Positions 33,870-42,454 of a stretch of DNA of 64,000 nt are shown here, piece after piece. Where the stretch lies: assembly GCF_900104185.1 (NCBI RefSeq), contig NZ_FNIZ01000013.1, positions 45,827 to 109,826 of the forward strand, given 5' to 3'. Within the stretch, counting starts at the first letter, position 1, and the number at the start of each line of letters is the position of its first letter. The translations under genes and the position numbers were made by a program. The notes below the pieces were generated by a model. It was given only the letters and a program-made list of their open reading frames with translations. It was not told the origin of the DNA and ran no database searches. The stretch comes from Halobacillus aidingensis (GTDB lineage Bacteria > Bacillota > Bacilli > Bacillales > Halobacillaceae).

Positions 33870-34217
33870 ATGCCGAAATTTCTCCTGCATGTAGAAGGAG
33901 CTATCGTATTCATGGCAAGCCTATATTTTTACCAGCAAAATGATTTTAGCTGGCTCGCATTCGTATTCCTTTTATTGATCTTCGACATTTCCATGCTCGG
34001 ATACCTCGTCAATGAGAGAGTAGGGGCGGTTGTCTATAACCTTTCCCATAGTTACGTTCTACCGTTATTGTTCATCGTAGCTGCTAATCTCGCATCCCTG
34101 GATGGGCTCTTGATGATCAGCTTGATCTGGATGGCACATAACGGGATGGACAGGATGCTCGGGTATGGGTTGAAATATCCGACCGGTTTCAAGGACACTC
34201 ATCTTCAAAAAGTCTAG
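33870..34217 (+). CDS. DUF4260 family membrane protein
   Basis: 115 residues with four membrane helices. FLLLIFDISMLGYLVNERVG and the C-terminal WMAHNGMDRMLGYGLKYP are hallmarks of DUF4260, a small family without assigned function. AGGAGGAG ribosome site; 12 bases before the nucleotidyltransferase gene, probably cotranscribed. Confidence 0.88.
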   Translation: MPKFLLHVEGAIVFMASLYFYQQNDFSWLAFVFLLLIFDISMLGYLVNERVGAVVYNLSHSYVLPLLFIVAANLASLDGLLMISLIWMAHNGMDRMLGYGLKYPTGFKDTHLQKV

Positions 34218-34229
34218 GAGGGTAAATCA

Positions 34230-35009
34230 ATGGTTGATTCTTTTCTCGTAGGTTGTACGGAGAAGTTCTATGAAATTTTCGGTGAGAATTTAACAGGCGT
34301 GTATCTGCATGGTTCGCTCGTATTAGGCGGGTTTGTGCCTGCGAATAGTGATGTCGATTTGATCGTCGTGACGGAAAGGCCGATGTCCCGGATGGATGCC
34401 GTCCAGCTGACAGATTTTCTGCTCGAGCGTTCGGGCTCTCCTTATCCGATTGAAATCTCTGTATTGAACCGCCGTCAACTGGACGAATGGCAGCACCCGT
34501 GCCCGTTTGATTACCACTATAGCGAGGACTGGAGGAATCGTTTCCTTGCAGGAGAATCTACTTTTTCTGACGAAGAAGTACGTAAAGACGCAGACTTGGC
34601 CGCTCATCTGACCATCATCCATCACAGCGGGTGTGTGTTGTTCGGAAAGCCGGCCGATGAAGTATTCCCTCCCGTTCCGAAAGAGGACTATGTGAATTCG
34701 ATCTTGAGCGACTATGAGGATTGTCTGGAAAATGTCGAGAAGGACCCGGTTTATAGTGTGTTGAATATTCTCCGGATCTATTATTATATGGAAGATGAAC
34801 GCATCTACTCGAAGGATGAGGCCGGCCAGTGGGCGTTGAATTCTCCTTTTTCAAAAACCGTGGAGAAAGTATTGAAGCGGAGGCGCGGGGATGAGATTTC
34901 GATCTCAGATGAAGAACTTTCATCATTCAAACGGCATTATCAAGGAAAAATAGAGGCTTCCCTTCTAGAGAAGGTGGGGAGGGCACAATTAAATGGAAGG
35001 CGCTTTTGA
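34230..35009 (+). CDS. nucleotidyltransferase, ANT(3'')/ANT(9)-like (DUF4111)
   Basis: 259 residues. The minimal nucleotidyltransferase signature is complete: GVYLHGSLVLGG with SDVDLIVV (~residues 28-48), the two Asp that bind metal and nucleotide. The C-terminal helical domain (~150-255) follows the DUF4111/AadA layout (LNILRIYYYMEDERIYSKDE, GQWAL). Known members adenylylate streptomycin or spectinomycin; many chromosomal Bacillus homologues have no proven drug phenotype. Located in an ordinary chromosomal setting without mobile elements directly attached, so it is likely intrinsic. Confidence 0.8.
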   Translation: MVDSFLVGCTEKFYEIFGENLTGVYLHGSLVLGGFVPANSDVDLIVVTERPMSRMDAVQLTDFLLERSGSPYPIEISVLNRRQLDEWQHPCPFDYHYSEDWRNRFLAGESTFSDEEVRKDADLAAHLTIIHHSGCVLFGKPADEVFPPVPKEDYVNSILSDYEDCLENVEKDPVYSVLNILRIYYYMEDERIYSKDEAGQWALNSPFSKTVEKVLKRRRGDEISISDEELSSFKRHYQGKIEASLLEKVGRAQLNGRRF

Positions 35010-35273
35010 AGTTGGTTCGTTGCTACAGTCGAATGAGAGGGAGGAACGATGAGTAGAGGCGAGCAGACGATATCCTTGAAACTACTCAAACATTGAACTC
35101 ACCAGAAAAACACCGCTTATATAAAGACTACACTGCGTCCTTCTCCACAGAATGGTTTATTCCTAATCCCAGGTCAAAAACGGACTATCATCTTCCCTCT
35201 AATTCATGTATAGTAGATAAGGCATTCTTTGGCTTCTTGAGCAGAAGATTAATTATTATTAGAGGTGAAACAG

Positions 35274-35540
35274 ATGGATTATAATCAAATTACACAAAAA
35301 ATAGAAGATATTGGCGGAAACTATATCACGATCTCTTACTTGCAGGCGACCGAGGAAGATGACTCGTTATATGACGTATTCGTGAATGTATGGCCCAATA
35401 AAAGTATGAAGAGAAACTTCGAAACGATTGTTGTTAAAACCGATACGTCGATGGAAAAGGCGGAGAGTATTTCTAAACGTCTGCACACATCGCTCGGGCG
35501 TGTTTATGATGATGTTCATTACACAGGGCTTGAAGCTTAA
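35274..35540 (+). CDS. hypothetical small protein
   Basis: 88 residues from the ATG at 35274 (AGAGG 8 bases upstream). Soluble, alpha/beta: MDYNQITQKIEDIGGNYITI then a beta-rich middle and a helix (TSMEKAESISKRLHTSLG). No family recognised. It is a monocistronic gene ended by a strong terminator. Confidence 0.65.
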   Translation: MDYNQITQKIEDIGGNYITISYLQATEEDDSLYDVFVNVWPNKSMKRNFETIVVKTDTSMEKAESISKRLHTSLGRVYDDVHYTGLEA

Positions 35541-35549
35541 TATCTTAGG

Positions 35550-35585
35550 AAAAAGCATGGATGGGGTCCATGCTTTTATTTTTTG
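35550..35585 (+). terminator. terminator of the 88-aa gene
   Basis: AAAAGCATGGA-TGGGG-TCCATGCTTTT followed by ATTTTTTT. Confidence 0.85.
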
Positions 35586-35600
35586 GTTCTGTTAAAGTTT

Positions 35601-35776
35601 GTTGTTGATCATCCGCACCAAGGGGCTTTATCAGATCCAGAACGTTCAATAACTACCACCGACGGCTGAAAGCGTGGATCCAGCGTTTTAATGGTGTAGC
35701 AGCGAAGGATCTCAATCATTACCTGACCTGGTTTCAGGAGTTAGAGAGATTATCCATCATCAGGGAAATGAAGTGA
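35601..35776 (+). pseudogene. IS1595-family (ISXO2-like) transposase C-terminal fragment
   Basis: From about 35646 the frame reads NNYHRRLKAWIQRFNGVAAK then DLNHYLTWFQELERLSIIRE + MK and stop. This is the conserved C-terminus of IS1595/ISXO2-type DDE transposases (YHxRLKxWxxRFxGVAxKxLxxYLxWF). Just upstream KGLYQIQNV lies in another frame, so there is a frameshift. The catalytic N-terminal and central parts are missing. Confidence 0.75.
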
Positions 35777-35930
35777 CGATGAATGATATGATGGTAAAAG
35801 GGAATATATTTCCAAATATCGAGACCTATGATACCCTTAGATTATCTAAATTTACTTTATAAAGGTTATTTCTTAATTCAAGTATTTGAACATATTCTTT
35901 AAAGAAGGAAAAATTATGAGGAGTGTCTCG

Positions 35931-36134
35931 ATGGGATTTTATTATTTATTCTTACTCGTTATCGGAATTGTACTAATTATAATTGGAGCACTTAAAAAGG
36001 ATGTGCCTCGTTCAGTTAAAATAGTAATTTTTCTATTTGTAATTGGTATTGGGTTTATAGTATTGTCCTTATCATTATTATTGCTTCCCGGTAGCTCTGA
36101 CGTTATTGCTGAACTTTTGAAATGGGATGAATAA
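35931..36134 (+). CDS. small two-helix membrane protein (IS passenger)
   Basis: 67 residues from the ATG at 35931, 7 bases after GAGGAG (an ATG at 35916 is possible). Two hydrophobic helices (MGFYYLFLLVIGIVLIIIGA; VIFLFVIGIGFIVLSLSLLL) joined by a short basic loop. No family recognised. It lies inside the IS1595 relic, so it is probably a passenger gene or a gene trapped between IS ends. Confidence 0.55.
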   Translation: MGFYYLFLLVIGIVLIIIGALKKDVPRSVKIVIFLFVIGIGFIVLSLSLLLLPGSSDVIAELLKWDE

Positions 36135-36168
36135 GTTTCAACTTTGCTGAAAGTCCTATAAAACCAAA

Positions 36169-36203
36169 CAGAACTTCCAACTTTGCGGAAGTTCTGTTTT
36201 TTA
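36169..36203 (+). terminator. terminator inside the IS1595 relic
   Basis: CAGAACTTCC / GGAAGTTCTG perfect 10-bp stem followed by TTTTTTATT, directly before the right inverted end. Confidence 0.8.
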
Positions 36204-36263
36204 TTAAACTTTAACAGAGTCTATCTTCTATAAAAATTACTTCATGGATTCTACCAGAGCCAA

Positions 36264-36302
36264 ATGAAAAAAGAGAGAAAAGCATCGATGGCTTTTCTCT
36301 CT
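36264..36302 (-). terminator. terminator of the dihydrouridine synthase gene
   Basis: On the minus strand AGAGAGAAAAGC pairs with GCTTTTCTCTCT and is followed by TTTTTTCATTT. Confidence 0.88.
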
Positions 36303-36321
36303 AGATATTGGTTGTTATAAA

Positions 36322-37320
36322 TTAAGAAATCGAAAAACTTTGTTCTTCCTTAACTCCTTCATTCTCCGTGAACTCATCCAACAGCTCACGTACTTCATCC
36401 GTAGACTCTGTATTCATCAGCTGATTTCTCAACTCCCCTGCACCACGGAAGCCGCGCACGTAAATCTTGAAGAAGCGGCGGAGCGGTTTGAAGAGGCGAG
36501 GCTCGAGTTCTCTTGAATACTTATCATGCAGGTCGAGCTGCAGACGCAGCAGATCGAGCAGTTCTTCACTCGTATGCTCTTTCTTTTCGGTTTCGAAGCA
36601 GAACGGGTTGTGGAAGACCCCACGTCCGATCATGACTCCGTCTACGCCGTACTTCTCCACGAGTTCAAGCCCTTTTTGACGGTCAGGGATATCTCCATTG
36701 ATCGTCAGAAGCGTATGTGGAGCTACTTCGTCACGGAGTTTCTTGATCTCCGGAATCAGCTCCCAGTGTGCGTCGACATTACTCATTTCTTTTTTCGTAC
36801 GAAGGTGGATGGAAAGGTTGACGATATCCTGTTCCAATAGGTGCTTCAGCCATGTGCGCCATTCATCCACTTCCGTATAACCGAGACGGGTCTTCACACT
36901 GACAGGAAGCCCTCCGGCTTTGGATTCCTGGATAATCTCGGCTGCGACATCAGGACGACGGATCAGTCCGCAGCCTTTCCCTTTCGTCGCAACGTTCGGA
37001 GCAGGGCATCCCATGTTGATATCGATTCCTTTGTAACCCATTTCGGCCATCCCGATACTCATTTGACGGAAGTATTCGGGTTTGTCTCCCCAAATGTGGG
37101 CGACGATCGGCTGTTCATCTTCTGTGAACGTCAGACGCCCGCGTACGCTGTCTTTTCCTTTTGGATGGCAGTAGCTTTCCGTATTCGTGAACTCTGTGAA
37201 AAACACGTCAGGTCTCGCCGCTTCACTTACAACATGACGGAACACGACGTCCGTCACGGCTTCCATCGGTGCCAGTACAAAAAACGGTTTCGGCAACTCA
37301 TGCCAGAAATTTTCTTTCAT
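36322..37320 (-). CDS. tRNA-dihydrouridine synthase
   Basis: 332-residue FMN TIM-barrel enzyme that reduces uridines in the tRNA D-loop with NADPH. Signatures: [15 protein letters not shown] (FMN binding, ~16-30), the active-site Cys region [20 protein letters not shown] (~100-119), VKTRLGY (~143) and [16 protein letters not shown] (~223). Slightly different from DusB/DusA classics; belongs to the Gram-positive branch. Single gene with its own terminator. Ribosome site AAAGAAAGGG ahead of the ATG. Confidence 0.92.
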   Translation of the reverse strand: MKENFWHELPKPFFVLAPMEAVTDVVFRHVVSEAARPDVFFTEFTNTESYCHPKGKDSVRGRLTFTEDEQPIVAHIWGDKPEYFRQMSIGMAEMGYKGIDINMGCPAPNVATKGKGCGLIRRPDVAAEIIQESKAGGLPVSVKTRLGYTEVDEWRTWLKHLLEQDIVNLSIHLRTKKEMSNVDAHWELIPEIKKLRDEVAPHTLLTINGDIPDRQKGLELVEKYGVDGVMIGRGVFHNPFCFETEKKEHTSEELLDLLRLQLDLHDKYSRELEPRLFKPLRRFFKIYVRGFRGAGELRNQLMNTESTDEVRELLDEFTENEGVKEEQSFSIS

Positions 37321-37663
37321 ATATATCTGAACCCTTTCTTTATAAGAATGATCGTAGTTGTTGTTGTGGATGTTAATGTTTCCTCTATATCCATTACCAT
37401 TCAGGCAGGATTTGAACCATTATATACTTTAATGGTATATAGCGAAAAGTGCAAGGGGATAAGCTGGTATCAAAGATAGAGCCTTTAGATGAATGATGAT
37501 TTTACAGCTGTCATTGAAAAAAATGGATCAGTGAGGCTGGTAATGGACGACTAAACGATTGAGAACATTTATTCCTATTTATTTGGGGTATATAAAAACA
37601 TAAAATCCAATGATCCGAAAGATTAACCATAGATGAAGGTAGGATAGGGAGGAATGTATAAAA
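37321..37663. other. divergent intergenic region
   Basis: Separates the divergent dihydrouridine synthase and sugar-dehydrogenase genes. A 22-codon frame at 37489-37554 (MNDDFTAVIEKNGSVRLVMD) lacks a ribosome site and is not called. No repeats or operators stand out. Confidence 0.4.
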
Positions 37664-38737
37664 TTGAAAAAAATCTTAGCGTTATCTATAACAGCTGTTT
37701 TTTTAATAGCAGGTTGTTCTGAAAATGAACAACATGATTCTTCTGATCACCCGGAAGAAGAATCGTCACTGCCTGTTGAAGATGTAGAAGTTATGGCAGA
37801 AAATCTGAAGGTTCCGTGGTCGATCCAAAAATCGGAAGATACATTCTATTTAACAGAAAGGTCAGGGAACATTGTCAAAATAGAAGAGGGGGAAGTAGAA
37901 CGACAAAGGGTGGAGCTTGAAGAAGAAGTATCCACAGCATCAGAAGCAGGCTTACTTGGGTTTGTACTAGCTCCTGACTTTTCGGAATCGAACCTTGCCT
38001 ATGCTTATTATACGTATGAAGATAAGGAAGATCAATTTAATCGTATTGTAACCCTCCGATTGGAAAATGATGGGTGGAGGGAAGAAGATCTGCTTCTTGA
38101 CCAAATTCCCAGCGGCACATACCATCATGGAGGAAGAATTAAGATCGGCCCTGATGAAAAACTTTATGCAGCAACAGGAGATGCTTCTGAACGTGAAATC
38201 GCACAGGATCTTGATTCATTAGGCGGCAAAATTTTAAGGATGAACGTAGATGGATCGATCCCGGATGATAACCCATTTCCGGATTCCTACGTCTATAGCT
38301 TTGGACACCGAAATCCTCAAGGGATGACTTGGTTATCAGATGGGACGATGTATGCAAGTGAACATGGGGAGAATGCCAATGATGAAGTGAATCGGATTGA
38401 AGCTGGTCAAAACTACGGTTGGCCGATGATTGAAGGAGAAGAAGAACGAGAAGGTCTGATTTCCCCTTTATTCACTTCAGGAAGCGAAACAACATGGGCT
38501 CCATCCGGAATGGCCGATAATGATGACAAATTATACGTTGCCGCTCTTAGAGGAACGGCTGTTTTGGAATTTGATTTAGAAACGAATGAACATCGAGAAC
38601 TGATCACAGGTCTTGGCAGAATTCGAGATGTTTTCATTGAAGGTGGATTCCTTTACTTTATTAGTAATAATTTAGATGGTCGAGGAACAGAACAGGAAAA
38701 TGACGACAAGTTATACAGAATGGCGCTTTCTCATTAA
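37664..38737 (+). CDS. PQQ-dependent sugar dehydrogenase-like lipoprotein
   Basis: 357 residues: lipoprotein signal (ITAVFLIAGC; Cys ~18), acidic linker, then a six-bladed beta-propeller of the soluble glucose/aldose dehydrogenase family (GSDH/YliI). VPWSIQKSEDTFYLTERSG opens the propeller, and YHHGGRIKIGPDEKLYAATG (~150) and YSFGHRNPQGMTW (~203) carry the PQQ-site His and Arg. Oxidises sugars extracellularly, passing electrons to the membrane. TTG start at 37664, 11 bases after AGGGAGG. Whether the organism makes PQQ is unknown; the window holds no pqq genes. Confidence 0.88.
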   Translation: MKKILALSITAVFLIAGCSENEQHDSSDHPEEESSLPVEDVEVMAENLKVPWSIQKSEDTFYLTERSGNIVKIEEGEVERQRVELEEEVSTASEAGLLGFVLAPDFSESNLAYAYYTYEDKEDQFNRIVTLRLENDGWREEDLLLDQIPSGTYHHGGRIKIGPDEKLYAATGDASEREIAQDLDSLGGKILRMNVDGSIPDDNPFPDSYVYSFGHRNPQGMTWLSDGTMYASEHGENANDEVNRIEAGQNYGWPMIEGEEEREGLISPLFTSGSETTWAPSGMADNDDKLYVAALRGTAVLEFDLETNEHRELITGLGRIRDVFIEGGFLYFISNNLDGRGTEQENDDKLYRMALSH

Positions 38738-38825
38738 TATGAAACGTCTTTTCAGGATCAGTACTCTCTTTTTGGCGCTTCAGCGATCCAACAAAGTGAA
38801 AGGAAGGCACGATTCACTCTTTCAT

Positions 38826-38966
38826 TTATTTCATGTCTAACGCAGTCACTTGAATATAGCCCAACTTCTTACCCTGATCGTTTTCTGTCCAAAGACCACT
38901 TCTTTTAGCATGGACCTCTATTTGCTTATTGTAGTTTTGTAAGCGAACTTTCCAGGTAATAGAGTC
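38826..38966 (-). pseudogene. protein-like remnant, C-terminal 46 codons
   Basis: On the minus strand this reads DSITWKVRLQNYNKQIEVHA then KRSGLWTENDQGKKLGYIQV + TALDMK and stop. The composition is strongly protein-like, but an in-frame TAG lies immediately upstream and there is no start codon or ribosome site. It looks like the surviving 3' end of a lost gene; family not recognised. Confidence 0.4.
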
Positions 38967-38993
38967 CTATGGAACAGTAAATGGAGGGCTATT

Positions 38994-39167
38994 ATGAATG
39001 ATTCGATTATGTCAGTCATCATTATTCTATTGGTTGTTGCGGGATGGGGAGCGATTATTCTTAGGGACTTTGATATTGCAAAGGGGAAAATGAAGGGGAA
39101 TTGGGTTCACCTCGTAGCCGCTATAGCGTTTGCGTTCTTACTCATTTGGGTCGCAACCATCTTTTAA
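38994..39167 (+). CDS. small two-helix membrane protein
   Basis: 57 residues, MNDSIMSVIIILLVVAGWGA then a short charged loop (RDFDIAKGKMKGNW) and a second helix HLVAAIAFAFLLIWVA. ATG preceded by GGAGGG at 6 bases. Family unknown; convergent with the cell-wall hydrolase gene. Confidence 0.6.
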   Translation: MNDSIMSVIIILLVVAGWGAIILRDFDIAKGKMKGNWVHLVAAIAFAFLLIWVATIF

Positions 39168-39177
39168 TATACATGTA

Positions 39178-39212
39178 CAAAAAAGCCAGTACTCCTTGAA
39201 AGGAGACTGGCT
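39178..39212 (-). terminator. terminator of the cell-wall hydrolase gene
   Basis: AGCCAGT.CTCCTT / AAGGAG.ACTGGCT stem; on the minus strand followed by TTTTTT. Confidence 0.85.
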
Positions 39213-39217
39213 CATTT

Positions 39218-40900
39218 TTATATCTCATCAAGCACATCATTCAACTGTCCCCGCTGCACATCCATCTCTTCAAGCGCATGATTGATATTCCGCTCATGAA
39301 GCTGCAAAATCAGCTGACCATACGTATCCCCTGGAACAGCCCATCGGCCGTTCAAGCGGGTCCACGTCGGTGCGAGGCCGCGCGTGACGAGGTCGAAGCG
39401 CGGGTCGACTTTTTCCAAACCGGCTGGAATCGGATCTTTTGATGCATAGGCGTAAAGGTGCTGGATGTGGGCGTGGACGCCTTCTTCTGGTGTGTCAAAA
39501 GTGGCACCACGAACGCCGCCACCGGTCGCGCCGATGCCGGCGTAGTTGTTTTGATCCGCTCGCACATCACCTGTGAAACGGAAGTAGTTCGTTTCATTAA
39601 GGGCCTGGGCGAAAGCGACGTCGCCGCGGATGCCGTAAGCTTCTCCATATTTCAAATAAAAGCGGCCGAGGTCCGGGGCGTCAGGGTTGACGGTTTTAGC
39701 GTAAGCATCGAGCTGACAGGACGTCAAATACATATCGCCGAGGATCTTATAACCGCCATCGTCGACGGGAGGTTCCGGTTCCGGCTCAGGCTCTGGATCT
39801 GGCTCACTCGATGGTCCACCGATGATGAATGCACCAGAGATGCCGATGGACTTGAGCCGTTCCACTTGGGCCTCGGCGTTTTCCCTGTCGGAGTAGGCTC
39901 CGGTCTGGACACGGTAATAGGTCACTCCGTTGATCTCTGCTTCGACGATGAAGCCGTCGATGCCTTCCTGTGCGAGAGCCGCGACTCTTTCTTCGGCATT
40001 CTCACGGTTTCGGAACGATCCTGCGATGACGCGGTACAAGCCGTCTTCCGGCTCTTCCGGTTCCGGCTGTGGAGGAGCAGGGGCATCTTCACCGCGTATG
40101 ATGAAGGCATTCGTAATTCCGATGCGCTTCAGACGCTCTACCTGTTCTTTCGCGTTTTCTTCACTAGAAAAAGCGCCTGTTTGCACACGGTAATACGTTG
40201 TGCCTGAGATCGTCGTCGGTACGACAAAGCCAGGGAACCCTTGGCCTGCGAGCGACTCGATCAGCTGCTCGGCATTCTCTCTATTACGGAAAGATCCTGC
40301 AATGACCCTGTATAACGTGTCATCCCCAGGAGGCGTTGGGGCAGGTGTAGGCATTTTCGGCAGATTGAGGGCATCCGCAACTCCTTCTGCGATACCACGG
40401 CTTACATCATTGATGAAGGCGGAATTTCTGAGCAGGGCGAGGTCGCCGGGATTGTCGACGAACAGCACTTCGACGAGCAGGGAGCTCATATCCGTTTCCC
40501 TCGTTACATATAGATTGGCGCGCTTTTTGCCACGGTCGCGCACATTGTAACCTCTGATCGCACGATAAGTGGTATCGTGAATGATATTTTGATAGGTGCG
40601 CGTATTCGGACTCAACGGGCCGTTATAAATATACGTTTCGAATCCGCTTCCTCCAGCTGCATTGTTGTGGATCGATAGGAAAAAGTCGGCGTTTTCCCGG
40701 TTAGCAAGACTTGTACGGGCATCAAGGGATAACGTAACGTCTGTCGTTCGTGTCATGAGAATTCTCACTTGATAATTTTGCGAAAGGATGCGTTGGACAT
40801 TCATGGCAATAGACAAATTGAAGGTCTTCTCCTGGTAACCGCGATAAGTCGCGCCCGGATCCGACCCTCCGTGACCAGCATCTATGACAACAGTTTTCAT
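39218..40900 (-). CDS. CwlC-like N-acetylmuramoyl-L-alanine amidase with SPOR repeats and glucosaminidase domain
   Basis: 560 residues. An Amidase_3 domain (~1-178: VVIDAGHGGSDPGATYRGYQ, FFLSIHNNAAGGSGFETYIY with Zn His, LLVEVLFVDN) is followed by two SPOR modules (~192-268 and ~286-362, both YRVIAGSFRNRENAE .. YYRVQTGAF/Y). After a Pro/Glu linker comes a C-terminal glucosaminidase domain (~385-545; AFAQALNETNYFRFTGDV, QNNYAGIGATGGG). There is no signal peptide, as in B. subtilis CwlC, which is released at mother-cell lysis. CwlC stops after SPOR, so the added glucosaminidase makes a bifunctional hydrolase. A sigma-K promoter lies upstream. Confidence 0.9.
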   Translation of the reverse strand: MKTVVIDAGHGGSDPGATYRGYQEKTFNLSIAMNVQRILSQNYQVRILMTRTTDVTLSLDARTSLANRENADFFLSIHNNAAGGSGFETYIYNGPLSPNTRTYQNIIHDTTYRAIRGYNVRDRGKKRANLYVTRETDMSSLLVEVLFVDNPGDLALLRNSAFINDVSRGIAEGVADALNLPKMPTPAPTPPGDDTLYRVIAGSFRNRENAEQLIESLAGQGFPGFVVPTTISGTTYYRVQTGAFSSEENAKEQVERLKRIGITNAFIIRGEDAPAPPQPEPEEPEDGLYRVIAGSFRNRENAEERVAALAQEGIDGFIVEAEINGVTYYRVQTGAYSDRENAEAQVERLKSIGISGAFIIGGPSSEPDPEPEPEPEPPVDDGGYKILGDMYLTSCQLDAYAKTVNPDAPDLGRFYLKYGEAYGIRGDVAFAQALNETNYFRFTGDVRADQNNYAGIGATGGGVRGATFDTPEEGVHAHIQHLYAYASKDPIPAGLEKVDPRFDLVTRGLAPTWTRLNGRWAVPGDTYGQLILQLHERNINHALEEMDVQRGQLNDVLDEI

Positions 40901-40930
40901 AGTAGTCAGTCTCCTTTCTAGACTTCCTCG

Positions 40931-40959
40931 TATTATATGAACATATCAGACCAAAGGTA
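40931..40959 (-). promoter_or_regulatory. putative sigma-K promoter of the cell-wall hydrolase
   Basis: On the minus strand TACC, 16 bases, then CATATAATA fits the sigma-K consensus (HACM - N16 - CATANNNTA) exactly. It ends about 30 bases before the start codon, leaving room for AAAGGAG. Confidence 0.7.
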
Positions 40960-41117
40960 TAGTCGGATATAAGGTGAAAGCATCATTTTATGGAGTTGGT
41001 AACACTTAGGTACCACTTCAATGTGACTACCTATCGATGTGTACTTATCATTTATTAATAGAAGAAAAAATCATGTATAATGGATACAGATAAAGATGAA
41101 GAGCAGGAGGGGGACAT

Positions 41118-42332
41118 ATGGATCCACTGGATATCTTAGGCAATTTACATAAAATAAGACCGGTCTTCCAGCCGATCGTCAGCGCGATCAATCAAGACGT
41201 CATCGGCCACGAAGTTTTGGCTCGTTACGAAGAGGATGGAACATGGCATAGTTTAGGTCCCTTTTTCCTAGACCCCGACGTTCCGGAAGAATTCAAAGTC
41301 GAAGTCGATCAGCATGTACTAAAGCTTGCGGTCGAACAAATTTTAGAAAAAGGGACCGATGGGCTGTTGTTCATCAACCGCAATGCGAAGCAGCTAATGA
41401 TCAATGATGGGGACGACCTGTTACAATCTCTGCTTGATTATGAACAAAAAGGATTGGATATGAAGCGGATCGTCATTGAAGTGACGGAGCATGATTTCGA
41501 TGAAGAATTCGAGACGTTGAACCATCTGCTCCTCTATTACAAAACGTACGGCATCCAGATCGCTGTCGACCATGTAGGAGCAAAAAGCTCGAACATCGAC
41601 CGCATCCGGCAGCTGGAGCCGCATATCCTGAAGATCGACTCGAGGATCATCCGCCAGCAGAACGGCGACACATTCCATGACATCATGTTCTCGATGTCGA
41701 TGCTCGCCCACAGGATCGGTGCTGCGCTCCTTTTTGAAAACATAGAAGATGATTATCAGCTCTATTTCGCGTGGAAACATGGCAGCCGCTATTATCAAGG
41801 ATTCTACCTCGGTTATCCCGCTTTCCAACCGGTTGACCGGGAGTCACTGGCTCTGAATATCGGGGAGAAGATGGCCGGCTACGTCCAGCGTGAGAAAAGT
41901 CTCTTGCAAAAGCGCCATGATTTCATTAAAGCATGGGAGAAAAAAGTGAAGGATCTACTGCCCAAGTGGGAAGGGCCGAAGAAAGCGGATGTTTTCATCG
42001 AAGGGGTCACCGAAAAGTTCGATGAAGAAAGCTTCCGGATGTTCATCTGTCATATGGACGGGCAGCAAGTGTCCTCAAACTTCAGGAAAAAGACGGATGT
42101 ATGGGAACTGGAGCCGCATAAGCGGGGATCCAACTGGGCGTTCCGTCCGTATTTCCTCGAAAACGTCATGCAGATGAAAGCCCTCAATACCGGTTTGCTT
42201 TCTGGCCTTTATTCAGATATCGAAACGAAGGAAATGGTGAGGACGTTCAGTTTTCCGCTGACGGATCAGCACTTCCTTTTCATCGACTTGAGGTATGCGT
42301 ACCTCTATGAGCACGAGTGTCTGCTCGCCTGA
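41118..42332 (+). CDS. ykuI: EAL-domain protein YkuI
   Basis: 404 residues matching B. subtilis YkuI along its length. EAL domain about 10-250 (PVFQPIVSAINQDVIGHEVL; the signature EAL reads EVL here, as in YkuI), with LFINRNAKQLM, VIEVTEHDF, IAVDHVGAKSSN and LKIDSRII motifs. The YkuI_C PAS-like domain follows (~270-400; NWAFRPYFLENVMQMKALNT, TFSFPLTDQHFLFIDLRYAY). YkuI binds c-di-GMP, with little or no demonstrated hydrolysis, so a receptor/effector role is likely. Ribosome site GGAGGGGG. Confidence 0.93.
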   Translation: MDPLDILGNLHKIRPVFQPIVSAINQDVIGHEVLARYEEDGTWHSLGPFFLDPDVPEEFKVEVDQHVLKLAVEQILEKGTDGLLFINRNAKQLMINDGDDLLQSLLDYEQKGLDMKRIVIEVTEHDFDEEFETLNHLLLYYKTYGIQIAVDHVGAKSSNIDRIRQLEPHILKIDSRIIRQQNGDTFHDIMFSMSMLAHRIGAALLFENIEDDYQLYFAWKHGSRYYQGFYLGYPAFQPVDRESLALNIGEKMAGYVQREKSLLQKRHDFIKAWEKKVKDLLPKWEGPKKADVFIEGVTEKFDEESFRMFICHMDGQQVSSNFRKKTDVWELEPHKRGSNWAFRPYFLENVMQMKALNTGLLSGLYSDIETKEMVRTFSFPLTDQHFLFIDLRYAYLYEHECLLA

Positions 42333-42454
42333 TGCATACGGAGGTGTAAATGATGATGAAAACCACGCCATTTGATACGTTCCTGTAGGGAGAGGGAGTT
42401 CCTTGATCCTCCTTATGGGATCGTGTCAAATCTCGAGGAACAGGACGTGGAACC

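Larger units (their letters stand above)
35585..36221. mobile_element. IS1595-family relic with a passenger gene
   Basis: Bounded by inverted ends: TCTGTTAAAGTTT at 35588-35600 and its exact complement AAACTTTAACAGA at 36206-36218, the outermost bases (GGT/GTC) partly matching. Inside are a truncated, frameshifted transposase C-terminus (to 35776), then a small membrane-protein gene and a terminator. IS1595-group elements are known to carry passenger genes, so this looks like an internally deleted copy retaining its passenger. Confidence 0.65.

Noticed and set aside
35050..35094. 14-codon frame with a good GGGAGG site (MSRGEQTISLKLLKH)
   Set aside because: Too short to support as a gene; no regulatory peptide features such as codon runs or attenuator hairpins follow it.
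35093..35284. 63-codon TTG-start frame between the nucleotidyltransferase and the 88-aa gene
   Set aside because: No ribosome site; it overlaps the start of the better-supported gene at 35274.
37489..37554. 22-codon frame MNDDFTAVIEKNGSVRLVMD..
   Set aside because: Protein-like, but no ribosome site and no extension upstream or downstream; insufficient to call a pseudogene.
42350..42388. 12-codon frame after ykuI with a strong GGAGGTG site (MMMKTTPFDTFL)
   Set aside because: Possible leader or decayed gene start, but no further evidence; not called.
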